IMG/VR virus record: IMGVR_UViG_3300008267_001353
Location: 1-27,279 of that record
DNA from: a virus
Strand: one strand, 5' to 3'
Length of the DNA stretch: 27,279 bases
The notes below the pieces were generated by a model. It saw only the letters and a program-made list of their open reading frames with translations, searched no databases and was not told where the DNA came from. Below are positions 1-7,711 of the stretch, piece by piece. The translations under genes and the position numbers were made by a program. Every line of letters starts with the position of its first letter. Within the stretch, counting starts at the first letter, position 1.

Positions 1-84
1 TTCAATAGAACGAAGAGGAGCTCCAAGTACGTGACGTACTTTGGTGTAAAGTTCACTTCTTTGAGGTTCGGGAATGACTGCCAT
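1..84 (-). CDS. Neck protein, gp13-like (N-terminal 28 residues, cut by window edge)
   Basis: Reading the minus strand from the ATG at 84-82 gives an open frame to the window edge that begins MAVIPEPQRSELYTKVRHVL and continues GAPLRSIE. The pattern EL..V...LGAP...E resembles the N-terminus of T4 gp13 as I remember it ([20 protein letters not shown]), a neck protein that helps close the filled head and attach the tail. The nearby gp14-like and gp15-like genes support this, although they lie on the other strand. A TATTTATA element in the sense of this gene (plus-strand 99-106) sits 14 nt before the ATG, and there is no Shine-Dalgarno sequence. Only 28 residues are visible, so the family call is moderate; that this is a real gene start is more secure. 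Confidence 0.55.
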   Translation of the reverse strand, partial: MAVIPEPQRSELYTKVRHVLGAPLRSIE

Positions 85-87
85 GTT

Positions 88-108
88 GATATTTTATATA
101 TAAATATC
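88..108. repeat. AT-rich inverted repeat in the leader of the gp13-like gene
   Basis: GATATTT at 88-94 is an exact inverted repeat of AAATATC at 102-108, with a 7-nt TATATAT spacer. It contains the TATTTATA leader element of the minus-strand gene and lies between that start and the end of the superoxide dismutase gene. It could be a promoter dyad or a weak hairpin. Nothing else is visible in this 37-nt gap. Confidence 0.5.
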
Positions 109-121
109 AAAATGGATTTAA

Positions 122-829
122 TTATTTTTTTTCTTTTGTTTTTTGACTATATAATTCATTAACAAATTGCCAATTTACCACCTCCCAAAAGTTTTGAATA
201 TATTCATCTCTCTTGTTTTGATACTTTAAATAGTAAGCGTGTTCCCATAAATCAAGTCCAAGAATAGGAAATCCTCCTTGGTCAATAATATTCATAAGAG
301 GATTGTCTTGGTTTGGTGTTGTCATAATTTTTAAACTTCCGTTTTCTTTTGCCACAAGCCAAACCCATCCTGAACCAAATCTTGATTTTGCGGCTTGCTC
401 AAACTTTGTTCTAAAATTTCTATAAGTTCCAAATTGAGATTTAATTTTATCAAGTATTGGTCCTGATGGAACTTGTGGTTTTGGGGAGAGCATCTTCCAA
501 AAAAGAGCGTGATTAAACGCCCCACCGGCATTATTTCTTATGGTAGTGTTATACTTGGAAATTTGTTTAACAATTTCCTCAAGTTCAACATCCCCATAAT
601 CTTTTTTTCTAAGAGCGGAATTTAATTTTTTTACGTAAGTTTTGTAATGTCTTTTGTAATGAATCTTCATTGTCTCGGGGTCAATGAATCTTCTAATTGC
701 TGAATACGAATAAGGTAATCTATCTATACCAATAGTCTTCGCTTCATTTATGAAGAACTTCAGTTCGTTGGGTTCATCCCCATTAATCTGATTTATTAAA
801 CTCTCTGAAATTAGCTCAAGACGTTTCAT
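122..829 (-). CDS. Superoxide dismutase, Mn-type (Fe/Mn family)
   Basis: Converts superoxide to oxygen and hydrogen peroxide; no signal peptide, so presumably cytoplasmic. The Fe/Mn-SOD family is clear. Numbering from the ATG at 829 (235 aa), the four expected metal ligands are H57 (in MKIHYKRHYKTYV), H107 (NHALFW), D193 and H197 (GLDLWEHAYY). The active-site Tyr equivalent is Y65. Gly at the GG of RNNAGGAFNH together with Gln174 in NQDNPLM is the Mn-type pattern; Fe enzymes carry that Gln near the second His. There is an unusual N-terminal extension of about 35 residues before the normal start of the fold (RLPYSYSAI). An in-frame TTG lies directly before the ATG; ATG is preferred because TATTTATT sits 4 nt upstream of it. 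It lies 13 nt downstream of the helicase stop, so the two may be co-transcribed. Family certain; Mn preference is inferred from motifs. Confidence 0.95.
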   Translation of the reverse strand: MKRLELISESLINQINGDEPNELKFFINEAKTIGIDRLPYSYSAIRRFIDPETMKIHYKRHYKTYVKKLNSALRKKDYGDVELEEIVKQISKYNTTIRNNAGGAFNHALFWKMLSPKPQVPSGPILDKIKSQFGTYRNFRTKFEQAAKSRFGSGWVWLVAKENGSLKIMTTPNQDNPLMNIIDQGGFPILGLDLWEHAYYLKYQNKRDEYIQNFWEVVNWQFVNELYSQKTKEKK

Positions 830-833
830 CAAT

Positions 834-841
834 AATAAATA
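834..841 (-). promoter_or_regulatory. TATTTATT leader element of the superoxide dismutase gene
   Basis: Read on the minus strand this is TATTTATT, 4 nt before the SOD ATG. It belongs to the series of TATTTAT elements found before many starts here. It lies in the 13-nt gap between the helicase stop and the SOD start, so SOD might be transcribed on its own as well as with the helicase. Confidence 0.4.
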
Positions 842-842
842 C

Positions 843-2600
843 TTACCTATTACTGATTTCTTTTAAGATTTGTTCAACAATGTCGGACTCAGTTTCAGTA
901 ATATCACCCATAACCGTTCCGATGATTTGTTTCTTTCTTGACAGGATGTCATAGATTGCCCCTTCGATTGTGTTTTCAAATATCGGGTAGTAAACAAGAA
1001 CGTTGTTTTTTTGTCCGTATCTGTAAGACCTATCTTCAGCTTGAGCGTGGTCTGAAGGTAAAAATGAAAGGTCATTCATAATTACAGCCTCAGCAGCAGT
1101 TAATGTAATACCAACACCCGCGGCTTTAATGTTTCCACAGAAAACTTTAACTTTGTCGTTCTCTTGAAAATCATCCACTGCTTTTTGTCTTGCAGGTTTT
1201 GATGTTGACCCGTCCAAATAAACAGATTGTTTTTTAAAATGTTCGTGGATTTTTTGAAGTGGTTCAGTAAAGTTGGAAAATATGATTACTTTTTTTCCTT
1301 GTTCGATAATATTTTCGGCGACTTCGATTGTTGTTGCAATTTTTTCTTCGGCAATAACTTGACGAACTTTTGTAAGTTTTGAAAACTGAATTGTTAAAGA
1401 TTTTGACTCTTCTTTTTTATTTACATACCAATCATAATATTCACCCATAAGTTCTTCGTATAATCTTGAACTTAGTCTTTGGTAGATTGGGGTAATGATT
1501 TTATCAGGTAAATCTAATACTTCAGTTTTTAATCTTCGAATTACGTGTCTTGAGGTTCTGTCTCTGAGTTCCTCAAGATTTGTTGCCCCATTAACATTCC
1601 AAACTTTTCTCCTCCCAACCGAAAACTGATATCCTCCACAATATCTAATAGCATAAGCCATCCAATTCGCGGCCACAGGACTTTCAATAAGATTTAAAAG
1701 GTTGTAATAATTCATCGGTCGAGATGTCATAGGAGTTCCCGTTAACAACCAAAGTCTTTCAGAATTACTAACTAAATCATTTATAATTTTTGTTCTTTGA
1801 GCTTGTGGATTTGAAATATAATGAGCCTCGTCAATAACAACCAAATCAAAATTTTCTTTAAGTAAAACAGAATCTTTTGATTTTGGTTCGTGGAAGTTTT
1901 TCATTATATCATAATTTATAATATAATATTTGTGACCCTCCTCCCATTTTTTTCCTTCAACAATATAAACTGACTCATTGGTATAAAGAGCAATTTCTCT
2001 TTTCCAATTTATCTTTAAAGTTGCAGGACAAATAATTAAAATCTTTTTTGACCCACTTTCAATTGAAGAGATTACGGTCGAAGTTGTTTTCCCAAGACCC
2101 ATATCATCTGCAACAATGTACTTATCATTTTCCAAAAGTTTAATAATACATTCTTTTTGATGATTTAGAGGAGGGTGATGAGAATATTTTTCCCATTCCA
2201 CTTCAGCGGTTCTTGTCTTAGCTTTATGAATTGCCGTTTTAGGAATCCAAAAATCATGTAGAGTATCCCCACTAAAAATTTTTCCCCAAATATGGTATGA
2301 TTTGTCTTTTTCTACAAGAAGTTTTTCAACATAAATTTTATCAGGTTCTTTAATAAATGGGTTATCATCAACAAGTTTTTTAGCGAAATACGAATCAACC
2401 TCAACCCATTTTTTTGCAACCTTTGGTTCAGTTTGATTAAACCCTATTACATAATCACATTGAGCTCTTGTAGGGATAAATTTAGGATTTACGGCATGTT
2501 GTTGTTTTAACTTTAGGATATAGTTATTTGAACCCTGATAAGTCTCTAAAACTAATAGGGTCTTCTGTTCAATACTTTTAATATCGACTGAATCTTCCAC
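843..2600 (-). CDS. SNF2-family DNA-dependent ATPase / helicase
   Basis: A 585-aa superfamily 2 ATPase. Visible motifs: Walker A DDMGLGKT at residues 165-172, CPATLKINW as motif Ia around 191-199, DEAH at 257-260, LTGTP at 286-290, and the C-terminal RecA lobe with LDGSTSKPARQ, GVGITLTAA and motif VI QAEDRSYRYGQ at 520-530. The DEAH, LTGTP and QAxDRxxRxGQ set is typical of SNF2/SMARCAL1-like enzymes, which remodel or anneal DNA; a role in phage replication-fork or recombination repair, as for T4 UvsW, is inference. About 140 residues precede the helicase core and have no domain I recognise. The start is GTG at 2600; no in-frame ATG lies between it and the core. It is divergent from the gp14-like gene, 37 bp away, and is followed by SOD. 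Confidence 0.92.
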   Translation of the reverse strand: MEDSVDIKSIEQKTLLVLETYQGSNNYILKLKQQHAVNPKFIPTRAQCDYVIGFNQTEPKVAKKWVEVDSYFAKKLVDDNPFIKEPDKIYVEKLLVEKDKSYHIWGKIFSGDTLHDFWIPKTAIHKAKTRTAEVEWEKYSHHPPLNHQKECIIKLLENDKYIVADDMGLGKTTSTVISSIESGSKKILIICPATLKINWKREIALYTNESVYIVEGKKWEEGHKYYIINYDIMKNFHEPKSKDSVLLKENFDLVVIDEAHYISNPQAQRTKIINDLVSNSERLWLLTGTPMTSRPMNYYNLLNLIESPVAANWMAYAIRYCGGYQFSVGRRKVWNVNGATNLEELRDRTSRHVIRRLKTEVLDLPDKIITPIYQRLSSRLYEELMGEYYDWYVNKKEESKSLTIQFSKLTKVRQVIAEEKIATTIEVAENIIEQGKKVIIFSNFTEPLQKIHEHFKKQSVYLDGSTSKPARQKAVDDFQENDKVKVFCGNIKAAGVGITLTAAEAVIMNDLSFLPSDHAQAEDRSYRYGQKNNVLVYYPIFENTIEGAIYDILSRKKQIIGTVMGDITETESDIVEQILKEISNR

Positions 2601-2626
2601 TATATTAATTATAATTCAAAATTAGA

Positions 2627-2634
2627 TATTTATC
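2627..2634 (+). promoter_or_regulatory. TATTTATC leader element of the gp14-like gene
   Basis: TATTTATC lies 3 nt before the ATG at 2638, inside the short dyad GATATTTATC (2625-2634). It belongs to the recurrent leader series of this window. There is no Shine-Dalgarno sequence in this leader. If it were a -10 box the transcript would be nearly leaderless, so a role in translation start is also possible. Confidence 0.4.
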
Positions 2635-2637
2635 AAT

Positions 2638-3153
2638 ATGGCACAAAGGAATGTACCAATTACAAGGTTAAATAAATTTTTTGGGGCTGAAGATTTTGAC
2701 TTAGATGTTGGAATGGGTAGAGAATGGCTCGAAGGGGACATGAACTTTACTCTTGTATTATATAGGGTTGATAAAACTAAAACAAATACTGATGACATCT
2801 ACGGTGAAACTACGATGGACTCAATTAAATTTCATCCTCCTATAGAATTTAAAGCCTTCGTACAAGTATCTGCACCTGAAAACAAATACTTAGGTAATTC
2901 TAAACTTGAGCAAATGGAACCAGGTAATATAAGAATTTCAGTTTATCAATCACATTTGGATGAACTTGGAATTGAAATTGAGTTTGGTGATTATGTTGGT
3001 TATTATGAAAATGAAAAAAGAGTTAGGTATTACTCTGTCGCCAACGATGGTCGTGTTGTTTCTGATAACAAACACACATACGGTGGATATAAACCATTTT
3101 ACAGAACTATTATAGGAGTTCCTGTAAATGCAAATGAATTTAGAGGATTATAA
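2638..3153 (+). CDS. Probable neck / head-tail joining protein (gp14-like)
   Basis: A 171-aa soluble protein without signal peptide or membrane segment. I do not recognise it from sequence alone. Its middle (IRISVYQSHLDELGIEIEFG, then DYVGYYENEKRVRYYSVAND) resembles the T4 gp14 stretch that carries PGLF..EGDLIYFP and an interface motif, and the C-terminus YKPFYRTIIGVPVNANEFRG fits the same pattern. Position supports the call: the next gene is gp15-like, and in T4 the order is 13-14-15. It is shorter than T4 gp14 (256 aa). Stop and next start overlap by one base (TAATG at 3151-3155), indicating translational coupling to the gp15-like gene. Alternative: another head-completion or adaptor protein. 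Confidence 0.5.
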   Translation: MAQRNVPITRLNKFFGAEDFDLDVGMGREWLEGDMNFTLVLYRVDKTKTNTDDIYGETTMDSIKFHPPIEFKAFVQVSAPENKYLGNSKLEQMEPGNIRISVYQSHLDELGIEIEFGDYVGYYENEKRVRYYSVANDGRVVSDNKHTYGGYKPFYRTIIGVPVNANEFRGL

Positions 3154-4211
3154 TGGGAATAGGAAAAAAAATAAAAAAGAATATACGGCTAACACCCGAA
3201 CTTTATGGTCCTGCTCGAAGACAAGAACTTCTTGATAAGATAAATGAACATGGTACTTTTTTACCAAAATCAATACTACACGAAGATTTAGATAGAGGAT
3301 TTTTAGACTTTGTTAAAAATGATTTAAGAGTTGTTGTAGATGGAAAGGTAGTTCCTGTTGTTGACATTTTAATAACTACACAAAACTGGGCTCAGTTTAC
3401 TCAAACTTGGAATATAAATGACTTGGACAAGAACGTTAGTGTTCCTGTAATTACAACAGTAAGAAATCCTGAAGTTAAATACGGAAGTCTACCGTCTTTA
3501 CAATACACAATTCCAAATAGAAAACAATTTTTTTATGCGATGGTCCCAACATGGAGTAATGGTAGAAATGGATATGATGTTTACACAATTCCACAACCTG
3601 TACCTGTTGATATAAAATATTCAATAAAAATAATCTGTAATAGAATGCGCGAATTAAACGCATTCAATAAGTCAGTTGTAGAAAAATTTTCATCAAGACA
3701 AGCTTATACGGTAATTAAAGGTCATTACATTCCAATAATAATGGACGAATTACAAGATGAGTCTGTTACTGAAATTGAAAAAAGAAAATTTTATGTACAA
3801 AGTTATAATTTTACTATGATGGGATTTTTAATGGATGAAAATGAGTTTGAAGTTAAACCGGCAATTAGTAGAACTTTTGCTTTTATAGAAAACCAACAAA
3901 AAAGTACAAGGGTAAAAAAACGTAAGGACACTGATTTAGAGGACACTAATGAAAAATTTTATGTCAATTTTCCAATAGGGGTTACTGCCTACACCCAAAC
4001 TTTTGAATATTCTGCGGATATACAAACAATCGGATTTGATAATGTTTCATCTTACAACATATTTGTAAACGGTTTGTTTTTCGGGACCAACATTTTTAGT
4101 AGTCCAAGTGGTAAATTACAAATTAATACTAATGATGTTTTAACTTTAGAAATTGTTAAAACCGACAATACTCTTGAGTCTATTTTTGAATTTACTTCAA
4201 AATTTGTTTAA
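3153..4211 (+). CDS. Tail sheath stabiliser / tail completion protein (gp15-like)
   Basis: T4 gp15 caps the tail and links it to the neck. This 352-aa protein carries the gp15 pattern over residues about 110-230: a short basic N-part, then VPVDIKYSIKIICNRMRELN, YTVIKGHYIPIIMDELQDES and a conserved-looking KRKFYVQSYNFTMMGFLMDE segment that matches gp15's RRIEWSLTFEVNGWMYP. The C-terminal ~90 residues (YVNFPIGVTAYTQTFEYSAD onward, with VSSYNIFVNGLFFGTN) look like an added beta-rich domain not present in T4 gp15 (272 aa). It is coupled to the upstream gene by a one-base overlap. Its stop overlaps the stop of the minus-strand RHH gene (4208-4211). Family call from synteny plus remembered similarity. 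Confidence 0.65.
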   Translation: MGIGKKIKKNIRLTPELYGPARRQELLDKINEHGTFLPKSILHEDLDRGFLDFVKNDLRVVVDGKVVPVVDILITTQNWAQFTQTWNINDLDKNVSVPVITTVRNPEVKYGSLPSLQYTIPNRKQFFYAMVPTWSNGRNGYDVYTIPQPVPVDIKYSIKIICNRMRELNAFNKSVVEKFSSRQAYTVIKGHYIPIIMDELQDESVTEIEKRKFYVQSYNFTMMGFLMDENEFEVKPAISRTFAFIENQQKSTRVKKRKDTDLEDTNEKFYVNFPIGVTAYTQTFEYSADIQTIGFDNVSSYNIFVNGLFFGTNIFSSPSGKLQINTNDVLTLEIVKTDNTLESIFEFTSKFV

Positions 4212-4393
4212 AGTTCGCCGTACAAGTCTTTTTTCTCTTGGCAGTTTTCTATTATTAAATTTTCCAAAAATTTGTGTATTTTTAAACCTTTTTTTACACA
4301 GTACTTTTTTAGTATTGCGTGTGATTCCTCGGATATTTTAAGGTTTTTAATTTTCAAGGCAGAAAATAGTAAGAATTTTTTCTTACTTATCAA
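4208..4393 (-). CDS. Small ribbon-helix-helix-like DNA-binding protein
   Basis: A 61-aa protein with the ribbon-helix-helix layout: a short strand (KNLKIS) followed by two helices (EESHAILKKYCVKKGLKIHK, then FLENLIIENCQ). Such proteins usually bind DNA as dimers and often repress their own promoter. Start choice is difficult: there is no ATG. TTG at 4393 fits the full frame, and a second TTG at 4357 would give the core domain only. A TATTTATT element overlaps the first TTG. A perfect hairpin (4368-4387) lies between the two possible starts. It is the only minus-strand gene inside the structural module, placed tail-to-tail with the gp15-like gene and head-to-head with the sheath gene. Its small size and rare start lower confidence; the domain pattern raises it. 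Confidence 0.6.
   Translation of the reverse strand: MISKKKFLLFSALKIKNLKISEESHAILKKYCVKKGLKIHKFLENLIIENCQEKKDLYGEL
4368..4387. repeat. Perfect inverted repeat near the RHH gene start
   Basis: AGTAAGAA (4368-4375) and TTCTTACT (4380-4387) form an 8-bp stem with a TTTT loop. It lies about 90 nt before the sheath start and just inside the 5' end of the RHH reading frame. It could be an operator, a weak terminator, or a structure that hides the RHH start in mRNA. There is no run of T after it on either strand long enough to call a terminator. Confidence 0.55.
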
Positions 4394-4399
4394 TAAATA
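4392..4399 (-). promoter_or_regulatory. TATTTATT element at the RHH gene start
   Basis: Read on the minus strand, TATTTATT overlaps the TTG at 4393. It is one of the recurrent leader elements. About 36 nt away, in the opposite direction, lies the sheath element, so the two form a divergent pair. Confidence 0.35.
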
Positions 4400-4431
4400 G
4401 ATTTAAAAATCCAAAACTTTTGATTTTGTTT

Positions 4432-4443
4432 ACACTATTTATT
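4432..4443 (+). promoter_or_regulatory. Putative strong promoter of the sheath gene (ACACTATTTATT)
   Basis: ACACTATTTAT followed by T lies 30 nt before the sheath ATG. The first 11 bases are identical to the element 34 nt before the tail tube ATG (8601-8611). The leader that follows is A/T-rich without a Shine-Dalgarno sequence. Promoter role is inferred from repetition and position. Confidence 0.45.
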
Positions 4444-4473
4444 GAAAAATAAATCTTTTAAAACAAAATTTAA

Positions 4474-7400
4474 ATGGCAGCATCTAACAAAGTTTTCGTT
4501 TCTCCTGGTGTTTATACCACAGAAACCGAACTCTCATTTGTTGCACAAAGTGTCGGTGTTACTACGCTTGGTCTCGCAGGTGAAACACTCAAAGGTCCAG
4601 CTTTTGAGCCGATTTTTGTGACTAATTATGAAGAGTTCCAAGCTTATTTCGGTACAACGTCACCGGAAAAATTTGTGAACACACAAATTCCTAAGTATGA
4701 ATTAGCATATATAGCTAAAGCTTACTTACAACAATCAAATCAACTTTTCGTATCAAGAGTACTTGGTCTTTCAGGTTATGATGCGGGACCGTCATGGTCT
4801 ATTACATCTATAGCAAATGTGGACTCCTCAACAATTATTGAAGGGGATGCAGCTGCTGCTACGGCAACTTTTAACTTTAGTGTTGATTCTGGAACTACGC
4901 CATATACAGTAACTTACACACTTGGAGCGTTTAGTGCGACTCCAGCCGGAACAGAATTCTACACACCTTATGTTAAGTATGATGGTAGTACATCTTCATA
5001 TGCTGATGATTTAAGTGCATTTATCTCAAGTATTGTAGATGGAGTAAGTAATACATCAGTACTTTCAATTTGGGGTTCATTACATAGTTCAGCAACTACA
5101 GTAATTGGTTCAAATATTGTAACTAATAATTTAGGAGTCGGAGGAAATGTATTCTCAGCAAATACAATGACTGACCCTATTAATGACCCATGGTATTATG
5201 CGTCATTTGTCCCAACTGGTGGTGGAACCTACTCTGGTTATTCATGGTATGCCGATGTTACAACTTACACAGCAGGTGCCACACCTACTGGCCAAGTAAC
5301 TTATCAAATTTATCCTTATGCCGGTACTGCTTACACTGATTATGATGATGTGGTAATGGTTACTTTACGCTCAAGAGGTATTTCAACTTACTCAACTTCG
5401 GCACACGGACCACAATATCAAGTAACTGCTAATACTGTAACATTAGATTTTACTGGTTCATATTCCGCAACTAGTGAAAATCCTTACGGTTCTTTTGGAA
5501 TAAGTGTCACTGACAAAGATTCAAATGCAACTACTTTTGAGGTTTCTTTAGATGAAACAAATGCCAATTTTATTAGTAAAGTTCTCGGTACAGGAAATTT
5601 CCAAAAGAATAGAGTTGATTTTCCAGTTTTTGTAGAAGAGCGTTTCCCTACTTTATTGTATCACGGTTACAATAAAGGATATATCAGAGGACTAAATAGT
5701 ACTCCTTTATATTTAGAAGAAGCTCAAGGTTTAGATTCAAATTCAATTGCTAACTATCTTGAAAGGTATCAAACTGCATATTCACCATGGGTTGTATCCG
5801 AACTTCGTGGTAATACAGTTTATCAATTGTTTAGATATATTACAATCTCAGATGGTAATTCTGCAAACAGAGAAGTTAAAGTATCGGTCGCTAATATGTC
5901 ATTTGACCTTATGACTTTTGACGTTTTAGTTAGAGATTACTTTGACACAGACTTAAATCCTGTTGTATTAGAAAAATACACAAGCTGTTCTATGGACCCA
6001 TCATTAAACAATTATGTGGCTAAGAAGATTGGTACTGCTGACGGTGTTTATGCGATTAATTCTAAGTATATTATGCTTGAAATCAATGAAGATGCCCCAT
6101 CTGACGCACTTCCTGCAGGTTTTGAAGGTTACTTAATTAGAACTTATAATGGTGTTAATCCTCCTTTCCCAATCTACAAAACAAAATATAATGCACCTGG
6201 TGATGTTTTATACAACCCACCTTTTGGTACTATTTTGGGTGTAGATAATGAGGTAATTAGTAGTGGTGATAATGCTAGAAGAAGTTACTTAGGTTTTAGT
6301 ACAACTGTTGGTTGGGACGTAAACTTCTTTGATTACAAAGGTAAACAAAATCCATCAGGATTTACTTGTTACGAACAGACTTACGCTAATTGGAGCCATT
6401 TAACTAAAGGTTTCCACATGGATAGTGGAGCAACCGCAGTAACAATTTCGTCTATTTATTCTACTTCAGGTACTCAAGCTTTCGATTGTGGTGTTGGTCA
6501 GTTTAACACTGAACCTATTGACCCAAATGAAACTTATTACAGAACTTATTCTCGTAAGTTTACTGTTTTACCTTATGGTGGTTTTGATGGTTGGGACATT
6601 TACAGAGAGTACAGAACAAATGGTGATGAGTATGTATTAGGTAAGGCTGGTTATTTGTATGGTGGTAGAGCAGGATGTACTCCTTATACAAACGCAACTG
6701 GTTGGGGAGCGTTTAGACAGATTACTGTAGAAGATAACACAGCTGACTACGCTAATACTGACTACTACGCTTACTTACTTGGTATTGAGTCATTCAATAA
6801 TCCTGGTATTATTAATATTAACGTGTTTGCAACACCTGGTATTGACTATGTAAATAACTATAAGTTGGTTAGAGCGGCAATTGACATGGTTGAAATAGAT
6901 AGAGCGGACTCTATTTATGTTACGACAACCCCTGACTTTGATTTGTTACAACCATCAGCTTCTATGGATAACTTTGTATATCCACAAGATGCGGTAGTTG
7001 ATTTAGAATCAACTAATATTGATTCTAATTACACTGTAACTTACTATCCATGGGTATTGACTCGTGACAGTGTTTACAATACACAAATTTACATTCCAGC
7101 AACCGCTGAAGTATGTAGAAACTTGGCATTAACCGACAACATTGCTTTCCCATGGTTTGCAACTGCAGGTTACACAAGAGGTATTGTTAACTCAGTAAGG
7201 GCAAGACGTAGACTTACTCAACTTGATAGAGACACTCTTTACCAAGGAAGACTTAACCCAATTGCAACTTTCAATGATGTTGGTACTGTAATTTGGGGTA
7301 ATAAGACTCTTCAGTTAAGAGAAAGTCCTCTTGATAGAATTAACGTTAGAAGATTGTTGTTACAAGCTCGTAAGCTTATTTCAGCAGTGGCAATCAGATT

Positions 7401-7644
7401 GCTCTTCGAACAAAATGACGCAGTTGTAAGACAACAGTTCTTGGATTCTGTAAACCCAATCTTGGATGCAATCCGTAGAGACAGAGGTATTACTGACTTC
7501 CGTGTAACTGTATCAAACAATCCTGAGGAGTTCGATTCTAACCAAATGTCAGGACGTATATTCTTGAAGCCAACTAAGGCTCTTGAATTTATCGACATTG
7601 AGTTCATTATCACTCCACAAGGAGCAAGTTTCGAAAACATATAA
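4474..7644 (+). CDS. Tail sheath protein (gp18-like)
   Basis: The contractile sheath subunit around the tail tube. The N-terminus FVSPGVYTTETELSFVAQSV followed by GVTTLGLAGETLKGPAFEPI is a typical sheath start, and residues about 890-1056 hold the conserved polymerisation domain: GIVNSVRARRRLTQLDRDTL, GVRxxRLLLQARKLISAVAI-like core, QFLDSVNPILDAIRRDRGIT and the end FIDIEFIITPQGASFENI. At 1056 aa it is far longer than T4 gp18 (659 aa). The extra length lies in residues roughly 110-880, rich in Thr, Ser, Tyr and Gly, so decorated surface domains are likely. It is probably transcribed on its own: an ACACTATTTAT element upstream and a strong hairpin terminator 20 nt downstream. The family is secure from both ends; the middle domains are not identified. 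Confidence 0.95.
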   Translation: MAASNKVFVSPGVYTTETELSFVAQSVGVTTLGLAGETLKGPAFEPIFVTNYEEFQAYFGTTSPEKFVNTQIPKYELAYIAKAYLQQSNQLFVSRVLGLSGYDAGPSWSITSIANVDSSTIIEGDAAAATATFNFSVDSGTTPYTVTYTLGAFSATPAGTEFYTPYVKYDGSTSSYADDLSAFISSIVDGVSNTSVLSIWGSLHSSATTVIGSNIVTNNLGVGGNVFSANTMTDPINDPWYYASFVPTGGGTYSGYSWYADVTTYTAGATPTGQVTYQIYPYAGTAYTDYDDVVMVTLRSRGISTYSTSAHGPQYQVTANTVTLDFTGSYSATSENPYGSFGISVTDKDSNATTFEVSLDETNANFISKVLGTGNFQKNRVDFPVFVEERFPTLLYHGYNKGYIRGLNSTPLYLEEAQGLDSNSIANYLERYQTAYSPWVVSELRGNTVYQLFRYITISDGNSANREVKVSVANMSFDLMTFDVLVRDYFDTDLNPVVLEKYTSCSMDPSLNNYVAKKIGTADGVYAINSKYIMLEINEDAPSDALPAGFEGYLIRTYNGVNPPFPIYKTKYNAPGDVLYNPPFGTILGVDNEVISSGDNARRSYLGFSTTVGWDVNFFDYKGKQNPSGFTCYEQTYANWSHLTKGFHMDSGATAVTISSIYSTSGTQAFDCGVGQFNTEPIDPNETYYRTYSRKFTVLPYGGFDGWDIYREYRTNGDEYVLGKAGYLYGGRAGCTPYTNATGWGAFRQITVEDNTADYANTDYYAYLLGIESFNNPGIININVFATPGIDYVNNYKLVRAAIDMVEIDRADSIYVTTTPDFDLLQPSASMDNFVYPQDAVVDLESTNIDSNYTVTYYPWVLTRDSVYNTQIYIPATAEVCRNLALTDNIAFPWFATAGYTRGIVNSVRARRRLTQLDRDTLYQGRLNPIATFNDVGTVIWGNKTLQLRESPLDRINVRRLLLQARKLISAVAIRLLFEQNDAVVRQQFLDSVNPILDAIRRDRGITDFRVTVSNNPEEFDSNQMSGRIFLKPTKALEFIDIEFIITPQGASFENI

Positions 7645-7663
7645 TAGAAACAAACATAAATTT

Positions 7664-7690
7664 AAAAACCCTCGGAAACGGGGGTTTTTT
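7664..7690 (+). terminator. Rho-independent terminator after the sheath gene
   Basis: An 11-bp stem (AAAAACCCTCG at 7664-7674 with CGGGGGTTTTT at 7679-7689, one T-G wobble) closes a GAAA tetraloop and ends in a T run continuing to 7696. It lies 20 nt past the sheath stop and 22 nt before the HAD gene start, so it separates the two transcripts. Confidence 0.9.
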
Positions 7691-7700
7691 ATTTTTAACA

Positions 7701-7708
7701 TATTTATA
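7701..7708 (+). promoter_or_regulatory. TATTTATA leader element of the HAD gene
   Basis: TATTTATA lies 3 nt before the ATG at 7712, directly behind the sheath terminator, and inside the dyad CATAT-N6-ATATG (7699-7714) whose right arm includes the ATG. Because a terminator precedes it, the HAD gene needs its own promoter, and this is the only candidate element seen. Confidence 0.5.
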
Positions 7709-7711
7709 GAT

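Noticed and set aside
7583-7711. Upstream extension of the HAD gene into the sheath gene
   Set aside because: It would cross the sheath terminator and encode an unlikely basic leader; the ATG at 7712 has a TATTTATA element 3 nt upstream and gives a normal HAD N-terminus.
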